DNA of 64,000 nucleotides from Ramlibacter sp. (GTDB taxonomy: Bacteria; Pseudomonadota; Gammaproteobacteria; Burkholderiales; Burkholderiaceae_C), in assembly GCA_019635435.1 (NCBI GenBank), contig JAHBZM010000001.1, positions 3,038,001 to 3,102,000 of the forward strand. Reading direction: 5' to 3'. Of the stretch, positions 39,591 to 46,616 are shown one piece after another. A program made the translations under genes and the position numbers. The notes below the pieces were generated by a model. It was not told the origin of the DNA. It ran no database searches and saw only the letters and a program-made list of their open reading frames with translations. Position 1 is the first letter of the stretch. The number at the start of each line of letters is the position of its first letter.

Positions 39591-41024
39591 ATGGACGCCC
39601 TTGTGCTCTCGCGCATCCAGTTCGCCGCGAACATCAGCTTTCACATCCTGTTCCCCACCATCAACATCGCGCTGTGCTGGTTCCTGGTTTACTTCCGCTT
39701 CCGCCACACGGCGGCGCGCGGCACGGCCCAGGCCCAGGGCTGGGAAGAGGCCTACTACTTCTGGACCAAGATCTTTGCGCTGACCTTTGCGCTGGGCGTG
39801 GTGTCGGGCGTGACCATGAGCTTCCAGTTCGGCACCAACTGGCCGGGCTACATGGAGCGGGCCGGCAACATCGCCGGGCCGCTTTTGGGCTATGAAGTGC
39901 TCACCGCGTTCTTCCTGGAGGCCACCTTCCTGGGCATCATGCTGTTTGGCCGGGGCCGCGTGTCGGACCGCGTGCACCTGGTGGCCACGCTGATGGTGGC
40001 CGGTGGCACCACGCTGTCGGCGTTCTGGATTTTGAGCCTCAACTCGTGGATGCAGACGCCCGCGGGCTTCACCCTGATCGACGGCAGGATGCACGCCGAA
40101 AGCTGGCTGGCGATTGTGTTCAACCCCTCGTTCCCCTACCGGCTCACGCACAAGCTGCTGGCCTCCACGCTGACCGCGGGCTTCCTGATAGCCGGGCTGT
40201 CGGCCTTCCAGCTGCTGCGCAAGACCAGCAATGCCGGCACCCACCATGCCCTGCGCGCCGCCGTGGTGGCCGTGGCGGTGGCCATCCCGCTGCAGATCAT
40301 CGCGGGCGACGCGCACGGCCTGAACACACTGGAGCACCAGCCCGCCAAGATTGCCGCGATCGAGGGCATCTGGCACACCGAAAAGAGCGCCCCGCTCACC
40401 CTGTTTGGCTGGCCCAACGAGAAGGAGGGCCGCACCGACTACGCCATCCAGGTGCCCAAGCTGGCCAGCCTGATCCTGGCGCACGACATCAACGCCGAAA
40501 TCCAGGGCCTGAACGAATTCCCCAACGCACACCCGCCCGTGGCCCCGGTGTTCTGGAGCTTTCGCGTGATGGTGGGCATGGGCATGCTGATGCTGGCCGT
40601 GGCCTGGTGGTGCGCGTGGACGCTGTGGCGCCAAAGATCCGCTCGCCCTGAGCCTGTCGAAGGGCCCGCAGGTGCTTCGACAGACTCAGCCCGAACGGGA
40701 GTTTCTGGCTTCTCCATCTGGCAACTGCGCGTGCTCGCCGCCATGACCTTCTCGGGCTGGGTGGCCACATTGGCCGGCTGGTTCGTGACCGAGATTGGCC
40801 GCCAGCCCTTCCTGGTGTATGGCGTGTTCCGCACCGCCGACCTGGTGGCCGAACACCCGCCGCAGATGGTGCTGTCCACCCTCATCGCCTACCTGCTGGT
40901 CTATGCCTTTCTGCTGGTGTCGTACGTGATGGTGCTGATGTACATGGCGCAACACCCGGCGCAGGTCACCGCTGAAACCCCGCAAAGCGCCAAGGCCGGC
41001 GCTCCCATTGGCGGCCCCGCCTGA
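39591..41024 (+). CDS. cydA: Cytochrome bd-type (cyanide-insensitive) quinol oxidase subunit I
   Basis: Heme-bearing subunit (477 aa) of a quinol oxidase that reduces O2 without proton pumping. Heme ligands are visible as His in ISFHILFP (near 17), His in PYRLTHKLLAS (near 186) and Met in FWSFRVMVGMG. The Q loop is short, with GWPNEKEGRTDY, as in CioA-type oxidases. ATG 39591 is favoured over 39585 because GGGAG is then eight bases away. Residues of about 350-370 (RSARPEPVEGPAGASTDSAR) are foreign to the family and come from a palindromic repeat inserted in a loop between helices. No cydX-like gene follows cydB. Confidence 0.93.
   Translation: MDALVLSRIQFAANISFHILFPTINIALCWFLVYFRFRHTAARGTAQAQGWEEAYYFWTKIFALTFALGVVSGVTMSFQFGTNWPGYMERAGNIAGPLLGYEVLTAFFLEATFLGIMLFGRGRVSDRVHLVATLMVAGGTTLSAFWILSLNSWMQTPAGFTLIDGRMHAESWLAIVFNPSFPYRLTHKLLASTLTAGFLIAGLSAFQLLRKTSNAGTHHALRAAVVAVAVAIPLQIIAGDAHGLNTLEHQPAKIAAIEGIWHTEKSAPLTLFGWPNEKEGRTDYAIQVPKLASLILAHDINAEIQGLNEFPNAHPPVAPVFWSFRVMVGMGMLMLAVAWWCAWTLWRQRSARPEPVEGPAGASTDSARTGVSGFSIWQLRVLAAMTFSGWVATLAGWFVTEIGRQPFLVYGVFRTADLVAEHPPQMVLSTLIAYLLVYAFLLVSYVMVLMYMAQHPAQVTAETPQSAKAGAPIGGPA
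40640..40698. repeat. REP-like palindrome inserted in frame within cydA
   Basis: Arms GCTCGCCCTGAGCCTGTCGA (from 40641) and CTTCGACAGACTCAGCCCGA (from 40675) form an imperfect 22-24 bp inverted repeat around a 12-base loop. I know this type of palindrome as widely dispersed in proteobacterial genomes, where its translation often reads PEPVEG, as it does here. The insert keeps the cydA frame. Confidence 0.8.
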
Positions 41025-41037
41025 ACCGGAGAACACC

Positions 41038-42045
41038 ATGAGCTGGAACGAAATCCTTCCGCTGATCTTCATGGCCGTGATGGGCCTGTCGCTGCTGGCC
41101 TATGTGGTGCTGGATGGCTATGACCTGGGCGTGGGCATCCTGCTGCCCTTTGCCACCGACGCCGAGAAAGACATCATGGTCTCCAGCATCGGTCCGTTCT
41201 GGGACGCCAACGAAACCTGGCTGGTGCTGGGCGTGGGCGTGCTGCTGGTGGCGTTTCCACAGGCGCACGGGCTGGTGCTGTCGGCGCTGTACCTGCCGGT
41301 GGCGGTGATGCTGATCGGGCTGATCCTGCGCGGCGTGGCGTTTGACTTCCGGGTCAAGGCGCGCGACTCGCACAAGACCACCTGGAACCGCCTGTTTGCA
41401 CTGGGCTCGCTGCTGGCCGCCATGGCCCAGGGCTGGATGCTGGGCAGCTACCTCACGGGCTTTGACCACGACCGCTGGTCGCTGCTGTTCAGCGCCGGCA
41501 TTGCGCTGACCCTGCCCACCGCCTACGCCATGCTGGGCGCGGGCTGGCTCATCATGAAGACCTGGGACGAACTGCAGCTCAGGGCCGTGGGCTGGGCCCG
41601 CGCCGTGCTCTGGCCCATGGGCCTGGCGCTGGTGGGCATCTCCATGGCCACGCCGCTGGTCAGCACCACGGTGTTTGACAAATGGTTCAGCATGCCCGAG
41701 TTCATTGGTCTGCTGCCCATCCCGCTGGCCTGCGCCGCCGCGTTTTATGCGGCGCTGCACACGCTGACCAAGCCCCGGGTGGTGGCCGCCGGCTACGGCT
41801 GGGTGGTGTTTGCCAGCACGGTGCTGATCTTCATGCTGGCCTTTCTGGGGCTGGCCTACAGCATCTACCCGTACATCGTCATCAACAAGCTCACCGTGTG
41901 GCAGGCCGCCAGCGCGCACGAGTCGCTGGTGGTGATCTTCATCGGTGTGGCCATCACCCTGCCCGCGATCATTGCGTACACCATCTTCATGTACCGCGTG
42001 TTCTGGGGCCGGGCCAGCACGCTGAGCTATGGCCCGGGCCACTGA
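41038..42045 (+). CDS. cydB: Cytochrome bd-type quinol oxidase subunit II
   Basis: Second subunit (335 aa) of the bd-type oxidase, with eight or nine hydrophobic helices. The opening YVVLDGYDLGVGILLPF and later GPFWDANETWLVLGVG (about 57-72) are diagnostic CydB motifs. It starts 14 bases after cydA with a GGAG site. The length is shorter than E. coli CydB (379) and typical of the cyanide-insensitive group. Together with the cbb3 cluster this gives the cell two high-affinity terminal oxidases. Confidence 0.95.
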   Translation: MSWNEILPLIFMAVMGLSLLAYVVLDGYDLGVGILLPFATDAEKDIMVSSIGPFWDANETWLVLGVGVLLVAFPQAHGLVLSALYLPVAVMLIGLILRGVAFDFRVKARDSHKTTWNRLFALGSLLAAMAQGWMLGSYLTGFDHDRWSLLFSAGIALTLPTAYAMLGAGWLIMKTWDELQLRAVGWARAVLWPMGLALVGISMATPLVSTTVFDKWFSMPEFIGLLPIPLACAAAFYAALHTLTKPRVVAAGYGWVVFASTVLIFMLAFLGLAYSIYPYIVINKLTVWQAASAHESLVVIFIGVAITLPAIIAYTIFMYRVFWGRASTLSYGPGH

Positions 42046-42055
42046 GGAACCACGC

Positions 42056-42619
42056 ATGTCCACCCCGTTTGCCGGCGCCACACCCGTCGCCATCCCCGCC
42101 GGCGCCAGCATTGCGCGCATCTACCCATCGACCCACCTCGCGGATGCGTTCTCGATTCAATTGCCGCCCGGCACCACGGCCGACCCCGAACGGCTTGCCC
42201 GCTTCATCTTTGCCCAGCAGGCGCCGTGGGTCAGTGGGCTCATGAAAATGCGCGATGCGCTGGTGTCGCCCTTCGGCCTGAAGACCGCGAAGCAATTGAC
42301 GGCCCAGCCCGAGGGGGCGGCCAGCCCGAGGGTCGGCATTTTCAGGATCTACAGCAAGGCGGCCGATGAAATCCTGCTGGGCGAGGACGACAGGCACCTG
42401 GACTTCCGCGTGTCGGTGCACTGCTCTGACGCTGCGGCACCTGGCGGGCCCCGCCAGCTCACCGTGTCCACCGTCGTCCATTGCCACAACGCGCTGGGGC
42501 GCAGCTACATCCTGCTGATCGCGCCGTTTCACCGGCAGGTGGTCCGGTCCATGCTGGAACGCGCGGCACGGGCCGGCTGGCCTGCGGCCAGCGACACTGA
42601 GGGCCTTGGCCGACGGTGA
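42056..42619 (+). CDS. DUF2867 domain-containing protein
   Basis: Protein of 187 aa resembling the DUF2867 family, a predicted alpha/beta fold related to polyketide-cyclase-like proteins. The central MKMRDALVSPFGLKTAK and the segment LDFRVSVHC, followed by STVVHCHNALGRSYILLI and PFHRQVVRSML near the end, are family features. No signal peptide. It begins 11 bases after cydB and may be co-transcribed with the oxidase. Function unknown. Confidence 0.75.
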   Translation: MSTPFAGATPVAIPAGASIARIYPSTHLADAFSIQLPPGTTADPERLARFIFAQQAPWVSGLMKMRDALVSPFGLKTAKQLTAQPEGAASPRVGIFRIYSKAADEILLGEDDRHLDFRVSVHCSDAAAPGGPRQLTVSTVVHCHNALGRSYILLIAPFHRQVVRSMLERAARAGWPAASDTEGLGRR

Positions 42620-42653
42620 CGGATTCGCGTCAATCGCGCGAGAATCCGTTCCC

Positions 42654-43139
42654 ATGAGCTCCACCCTCCACTTCTTCTGCGGCAAGGCCGGCGCCGGCAA
42701 GAGCACCATCGCCAGGCAGGTGGCCAGCGAGCAGAACGCACTGCTGATCAGCGAAGACGTCTGGCTCGCCCGCCTGTTTGGCGACCAGATGAAGACCCTG
42801 GACGACTACCGCAAGTTTGCGCTCAAGCTCAAGTCAGTCGTTGGCCCGCTGGTGGTGGACCTGCTGAAGTCCGGGCAGTCCGTGGTGCTGGACTTTCCGG
42901 CCAACACCCGGGCCACACGCGCCTGGTTCCGCACGGTGTTCGAACCCGCAGGCGCCGCCCATGTCCTGCACCTGGTGCAGACGCCGGACACCGTGTGCCT
43001 TGAACGCATTGGCAAGCGCAATGTGGAGCGCCCCGAAGGGTCGCATCACCTCAGCGAGGAAGACTTTGAATTCATCTCGTCGTTCTTCGAGCCGCCTGAA
43101 GAGGCAGAGGGATTCCATGTCAGGGCGTACGATGCCTGA
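42654..43139 (+). CDS. P-loop ATPase/kinase (AAA_33-type) protein
   Basis: Nucleotide-binding protein of 161 aa with Walker A GKAGAGKST (residues 8-16), a substrate-side DVWLARLF segment, a Walker B-like VVLDFPANTRATRAW and a lid-like region with CLERIGKRNVERPEG. This is the pattern of small AAA_33 kinases, some of which phosphorylate small molecules or tRNA-linked groups. The gene overlaps the truncated hemoglobin start by eight bases. The substrate is unknown. Confidence 0.8.
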   Translation: MSSTLHFFCGKAGAGKSTIARQVASEQNALLISEDVWLARLFGDQMKTLDDYRKFALKLKSVVGPLVVDLLKSGQSVVLDFPANTRATRAWFRTVFEPAGAAHVLHLVQTPDTVCLERIGKRNVERPEGSHHLSEEDFEFISSFFEPPEEAEGFHVRAYDA

Positions 43140-43602
43140 CACCAACATACCCACCCTCTACGAATGGCTCGGCGGCATCGACGCGCTGAATCGCCTGACC
43201 ACGCGCTTCTACGAGCATGTCCATCAGGACGAATTGCTCCAGCCGGTCTTTGCGCACATGGCGGCCGATCATCCGGGGCATGTGGCGGCCTTTCTGGGTG
43301 AGGTGCTGGGCGGCCCGGCGGCTTACTCGGCCGCGCACGGCGGCCATCCCCACATGATCCGCCAGCATCTCAACCGCCACCTCACGCAGGGCATGAGGCG
43401 CCGCTGGGTGGGCTTGCTGCTGGCAACGGCGGATGAGCTGGGCCTGCCCGACGATCCCGAGTTCCGCTCGGCGCTGGTGGGCTATCTCGAATGGGGCTCC
43501 CGGCTGGCCGTGATCAATTCGCAGGCGGGCGCCACCGTGGATGAGCATGCGCCCATGCCGCGTTGGGGCTGGGGCGAAGTCAAGGGCCCGTACCAGGGCT
43601 GA
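43132..43602 (+). CDS. Group II truncated hemoglobin
   Basis: Truncated (2-on-2) globin of 156 aa. It shows the TLYEWLGGIDAL start, the FLGEVLGGPAAYS loop, the heme-side HGGHPHMIRQHLNRHLT with the likely proximal His, and RRRWVGLLL with the Trp at G8 that marks group II. Such globins handle O2, NO or peroxide. An ATG at 43117 has a better ribosome site (AGAGGGA) and would add five residues. The gene overlaps the kinase gene before it and is followed by a TfoX-N gene after 11 bases. Confidence 0.88.
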   Translation: MPDTNIPTLYEWLGGIDALNRLTTRFYEHVHQDELLQPVFAHMAADHPGHVAAFLGEVLGGPAAYSAAHGGHPHMIRQHLNRHLTQGMRRRWVGLLLATADELGLPDDPEFRSALVGYLEWGSRLAVINSQAGATVDEHAPMPRWGWGEVKGPYQG

Positions 43603-43613
43603 AAGGGTCACCC

Positions 43614-43952
43614 ATGGCATTCGACGAAGGTCTGGCCCAGCGCGTGCGCGAAGCACTGGGCCCTCAATCCGGCATCACCGAGCGCAGGATGTTCGGCGGC
43701 CTGGCATTTCTGCTGGACGGCAAGATGTTCGTGGGCATCTCGGGCGAGAAGCTGATGGCCCGCGTGGGGGCGCAGCATTATGCCGATGCCCTGGCCCTGC
43801 CCCATGTCCGCGAAATGACGTTCACGGGCCGGCCGCTCAAGGGCTATGTCTACATTGACCCGCCGGGTCTGGTGGAAGACGACGCCCTGGCCGCCTGGGT
43901 GACCTGGTGCGCCAGCCATGTCGCTGCCCTGCCAGCCAAAAAGCCGAAATAA
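43614..43952 (+). CDS. TfoX N-terminal domain family protein
   Basis: Protein of 112 aa consisting of the TfoX/Sxy N-terminal domain only. The signature ITERRMFGGLAFLLDGKMFVGI (about residues 21-42) and GRPLKGYVYIDP are clear. Full TfoX proteins regulate competence, but stand-alone N-domain proteins have no established function. It follows the truncated hemoglobin closely and the pair may share a transcript. A GC-rich hairpin lies downstream (44007-44025). Confidence 0.87.
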   Translation: MAFDEGLAQRVREALGPQSGITERRMFGGLAFLLDGKMFVGISGEKLMARVGAQHYADALALPHVREMTFTGRPLKGYVYIDPPGLVEDDALAAWVTWCASHVAALPAKKPK

Positions 43953-44006
43953 TCGGGGCACGCGCGTTGCTGTCGAAAACGCGGCGGCCCGTTCGTCGTT
44001 GAATCA

Positions 44007-44025
44007 GGCGCGCCCTTGGCGCGCC
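44007..44025. terminator. GC-rich hairpin between tfoX-like and SRPBCC genes
   Basis: GGCGCGCC-CTT-GGCGCGCC gives an 8-bp perfect stem, with partly matching outer arms (TTGAATC / GGTTCAA) that lengthen it to about 34 bases. No T run follows, so it may end transcription weakly or stabilise RNA. Confidence 0.4.
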
Positions 44026-44054
44026 ACGGTTCAACCCCCTGAAAGGATCTCACC

Positions 44055-44507
44055 ATGACCACCGGCACCGTTCGTCTGCACCGCGTCCTCAAAGCCCCGC
44101 CCGAGCGCGTTTACCGCGCCTTTCTCACGCCCGACGCGATGGCCAAGTGGCTGCCGCCCTATGGCTTCACCTGCCAGGTGCACAGCATGGACGCGCGCGT
44201 GGGCGGCAGCTACAAGATGTCGTTCACCAACTTCTCGGCGGGCCAGGGCAGCGGCAATTCGTTCGGTGGCGAATACCGCGAACTGGTGCCCCATGAAAAG
44301 ATCAGCTACACCGCGAGTTTTGACGACCCCAACCTGCCCGGGCAGATGGTCACCACCATCGTGCTGCGCCCGGTGATGTGCGGCACCGACATCAGCATCG
44401 TGCAGGAGGGCATCCCCGCGGTCATTCCCACCGAGATGTGCTACCTGGGCTGGCAGGAGTCACTGGAGCAACTGGCCCGGCTGGTGGAACCAGAAATTCC
44501 GGGCTGA
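44055..44507 (+). CDS. SRPBCC family (AHSA1-like) protein
   Basis: Protein of 150 aa with the START/AHSA1-type hydrophobic cavity fold: RVLKAPPERVYRAFLTPDAMAKWLPP at the start, GGSYKMSF, GGEYRELVPHEKISYT in the middle and the closing GWQESLEQLARLVE helix. Such proteins bind lipids or small hydrophobic molecules. GAAAGGA precedes the ATG at 44055. It is separated from the upstream genes by a hairpin and followed by an amidohydrolase lipoprotein gene after 11 bases. Ligand unknown. Confidence 0.88.
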   Translation: MTTGTVRLHRVLKAPPERVYRAFLTPDAMAKWLPPYGFTCQVHSMDARVGGSYKMSFTNFSAGQGSGNSFGGEYRELVPHEKISYTASFDDPNLPGQMVTTIVLRPVMCGTDISIVQEGIPAVIPTEMCYLGWQESLEQLARLVEPEIPG

Positions 44508-44518
44508 GCCAGGCGCCC

Positions 44519-45493
44519 ATGGTTCGTACCCTCGCAACTGCCCTTCTCACCCTGCTGCTCGCGGCCTGCGCGGCCGCGCCGCCGCCCGCACCCGCCGAAC
44601 GCGCGGCGGCCAGGCAGCTGCGGGTGATTCGCGCGCCAGCACCCGCGGCCCCGGTCAGCCCGGCCGCGCACAACACGGCGACCGTGGCGTTTGTCGATGT
44701 GCATGTGCACCTGAACGACGCGCCGATGCAGCTTGAGCTGATGCAGCGGTTTGGCGTGGAGCGCGCGGTGGTGTTCTGGGGCCGCAACAGCGACAACGAC
44801 TCGGTGGCCGCCATGGCCAGGCAACACCCGGACCGCTTCATTGCATTTGCCTCGGTCTCGCCGGAGCGCGCCAGTTACCGGAAGGCCTGGGACGCCGACG
44901 ACGCCACGCTGCTCAAGCAGCTGGACGAGCTGCTGGCCTCGGGCCGGTTCCGCGGCATTGGCGAGATTTCGGTCACGCACTTTCCCTCGCCCGGCTTCCC
45001 CGAGGCGGACTACAACCCGTCGGGGTTCATGACGCGCGGCATCCTGGCGCTGGGCCGCAAGCACCGCCTGCCCGTGATGCTGCATGTCGAGCTGACGCGG
45101 CTGCGCGAGTTGTCGGCGCTGCTGGACGAATTTGCCGATGTGCCGGTCATCTGGGCGCACGGTGGCTACACGCCGCTGTTCATCGCGCAGCGCATGCTGG
45201 CGCAGCACCCCAACCTGTATTACGAGCTGAGCGCAAGAACCTGGCCCGTGCACCCCCGCTCACCCGACTACACCCTGCTGCATGACGGCCAGCATGTCTG
45301 GCCGCAGTGGCTGGCCCTGATCGAGGCCCAGCCCGACCGCTTCCTTGTGGGCAGCGATGCCAGCCACCGCTCGCTGGGCAGCGACGCCGCCAAGCTTGAG
45401 AGCGTGCAGTCGTTTCTGCGCCAGCTCAGCCCGGCCGCGCAGGAGCGCGTGGCCCGGGGCAACATCCTCAAGCTGATTCAAACGCGGCCATGA
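44519..45493 (+). CDS. Amidohydrolase-family lipoprotein
   Basis: Metal-dependent hydrolase-like protein of 324 aa with a lipoprotein signal: lipobox LAAC with the lipidated Cys at 17. The amidohydrolase start FVDVHVHLND (His-x-His, about 60-69) is followed by LPVMLHVEL, VIWAHGG and FLVGSDASH, the metal and catalytic positions of the amidohydrolase-2 (ACMSD-like) group. A Pro/Ala-rich linker follows the Cys. It probably faces the periplasm, unusual for this superfamily. The substrate is unknown. Confidence 0.85.
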   Translation: MVRTLATALLTLLLAACAAAPPPAPAERAAARQLRVIRAPAPAAPVSPAAHNTATVAFVDVHVHLNDAPMQLELMQRFGVERAVVFWGRNSDNDSVAAMARQHPDRFIAFASVSPERASYRKAWDADDATLLKQLDELLASGRFRGIGEISVTHFPSPGFPEADYNPSGFMTRGILALGRKHRLPVMLHVELTRLRELSALLDEFADVPVIWAHGGYTPLFIAQRMLAQHPNLYYELSARTWPVHPRSPDYTLLHDGQHVWPQWLALIEAQPDRFLVGSDASHRSLGSDAAKLESVQSFLRQLSPAAQERVARGNILKLIQTRP

Positions 45494-45538
45494 CACGCGG
45501 GGCGCCGGTGGCAGCAGCGGGCGGCGAGGGCTAACCGG

Positions 45539-46522
45539 TCAGGCCAGCGCGGCCTCGGCCTGCGGCATCAGGCGGGCGCGGGCCTGGTCGTACTCGCGGG
45601 CGAGCCGGTCCACCAGCTTGCCGGCGGGCAGCACCTCGGTCACGGCGCCAATGCCCTGGCCGCAGCCCCAGATGTCTTTCCAGGCCTTGCTCTTGCTGCC
45701 TTCGCCGCCGGCAAAGTTCATGGTCTTGACATCGCCCTCGGGCAGGTTGTCGGGGTCCATGCCGGCCGCGATGATGCTGGGCTTGAGGTAGTTGCCATGC
45801 ACGCCCGTGAACAGGCTGCTGTAGACGATGTCGTCGCTGTTGCCGTCCACGATGGCCTGCTTGTAGGCGTCGCTGGCGCGGGCCTCCTCGGTGGCGATGA
45901 AGGCCGAGCCGATGTAGGCAAAGTCAGCGCCCATGGCCTGGGCCGCCAGCACCGCGCCGCCCGTGGAAATGGAGCCGCTGAGCGCCAGCGGGCCGTCAAA
46001 CCACTGGCGGATTTCCTGGATCAGCGCGAACGGGCTCTTCACGCCCGCATGGCCGCCGGCACCGGCCGCCACGGCGATCAGGCCGTCGGCGCCCTTCTCG
46101 ATGGCCTTGCGGGCAAACATGTTGTTGATGATGTCGTGCAGCACCACGCCGCCATAGCTGTGGATGGCGTCGTTCACGTCGGTGCGCGCGCCCAGGCTGG
46201 TGATGATGACGGGCACCTTGTACTTGACGACCATTTCCATGTCGTGCTCAAGCCGGTCATTGCTCTTGTGCACGATCTGGTTGATGGCAAAGGGCGCGGC
46301 GGGCCTGTCAGGGTGGGCCTTGTTGTAGGCGGCCAGGGTCTCGGTGATTTCAGCCAGCCAGTCTTCCAACTGCGCGGCCGGGCGCGCATTGAGCGCGGGC
46401 ATGGCGCCGATGATGCCGGCCTTGCACTGCTCGATCACGAGCTTGGGATTGCTGATGATGAACAGCGGCGAGCCAATGACGGGCAGGCGCAGGTTCTGCA
46501 GTGACTGGGGAAGCTTGGACAT
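45539..46522 (-). CDS. Nitronate monooxygenase / NAD(P)H-dependent flavin oxidoreductase family
   Basis: FMN-dependent TIM-barrel protein of 327 aa in the 2-nitropropane dioxygenase/FabK family. Motifs include RLPVIGSPLFIISNP at the start, GADGLIAVAAGAGGHAG (about 144-160), LSGSISTGGAVLAAQAMGAD (phosphate loop) and GSAFIATEEA. It lies downstream of the DmdC-like acyl-CoA dehydrogenase on the same strand with a dispersed repeat between them. True nitronate activity is uncertain, since many relatives reduce quinones or unsaturated compounds. Confidence 0.88.
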   Translation of the reverse strand: MSKLPQSLQNLRLPVIGSPLFIISNPKLVIEQCKAGIIGAMPALNARPAAQLEDWLAEITETLAAYNKAHPDRPAAPFAINQIVHKSNDRLEHDMEMVVKYKVPVIITSLGARTDVNDAIHSYGGVVLHDIINNMFARKAIEKGADGLIAVAAGAGGHAGVKSPFALIQEIRQWFDGPLALSGSISTGGAVLAAQAMGADFAYIGSAFIATEEARASDAYKQAIVDGNSDDIVYSSLFTGVHGNYLKPSIIAAGMDPDNLPEGDVKTMNFAGGEGSKSKAWKDIWGCGQGIGAVTEVLPAGKLVDRLAREYDQARARLMPQAEAALA

Positions 46523-46556
46523 GGGGTCTCCGTCGGTTTTGTCGGTGTTTTCAGGC

Positions 46557-46616
46557 GAAAAGTGGCTGGAGTCCAGGACTGGCGGCCACTCTTCGCTATA
46601 TTTTCAGTAGCAGATC
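46557..46616 (-). repeat. Dispersed repeat copy C, between acyl-CoA dehydrogenase and flavin oxidoreductase genes
   Basis: Read on the minus strand it begins GATCTGCTACTGAAAATATA and ends CCAGTCCTGGACTCCAGCCA plus CTTTTC, matching copies A and B. Its first bases abut or form the stop codon of the acyl-CoA dehydrogenase gene (46615-46617). Confidence 0.68.
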
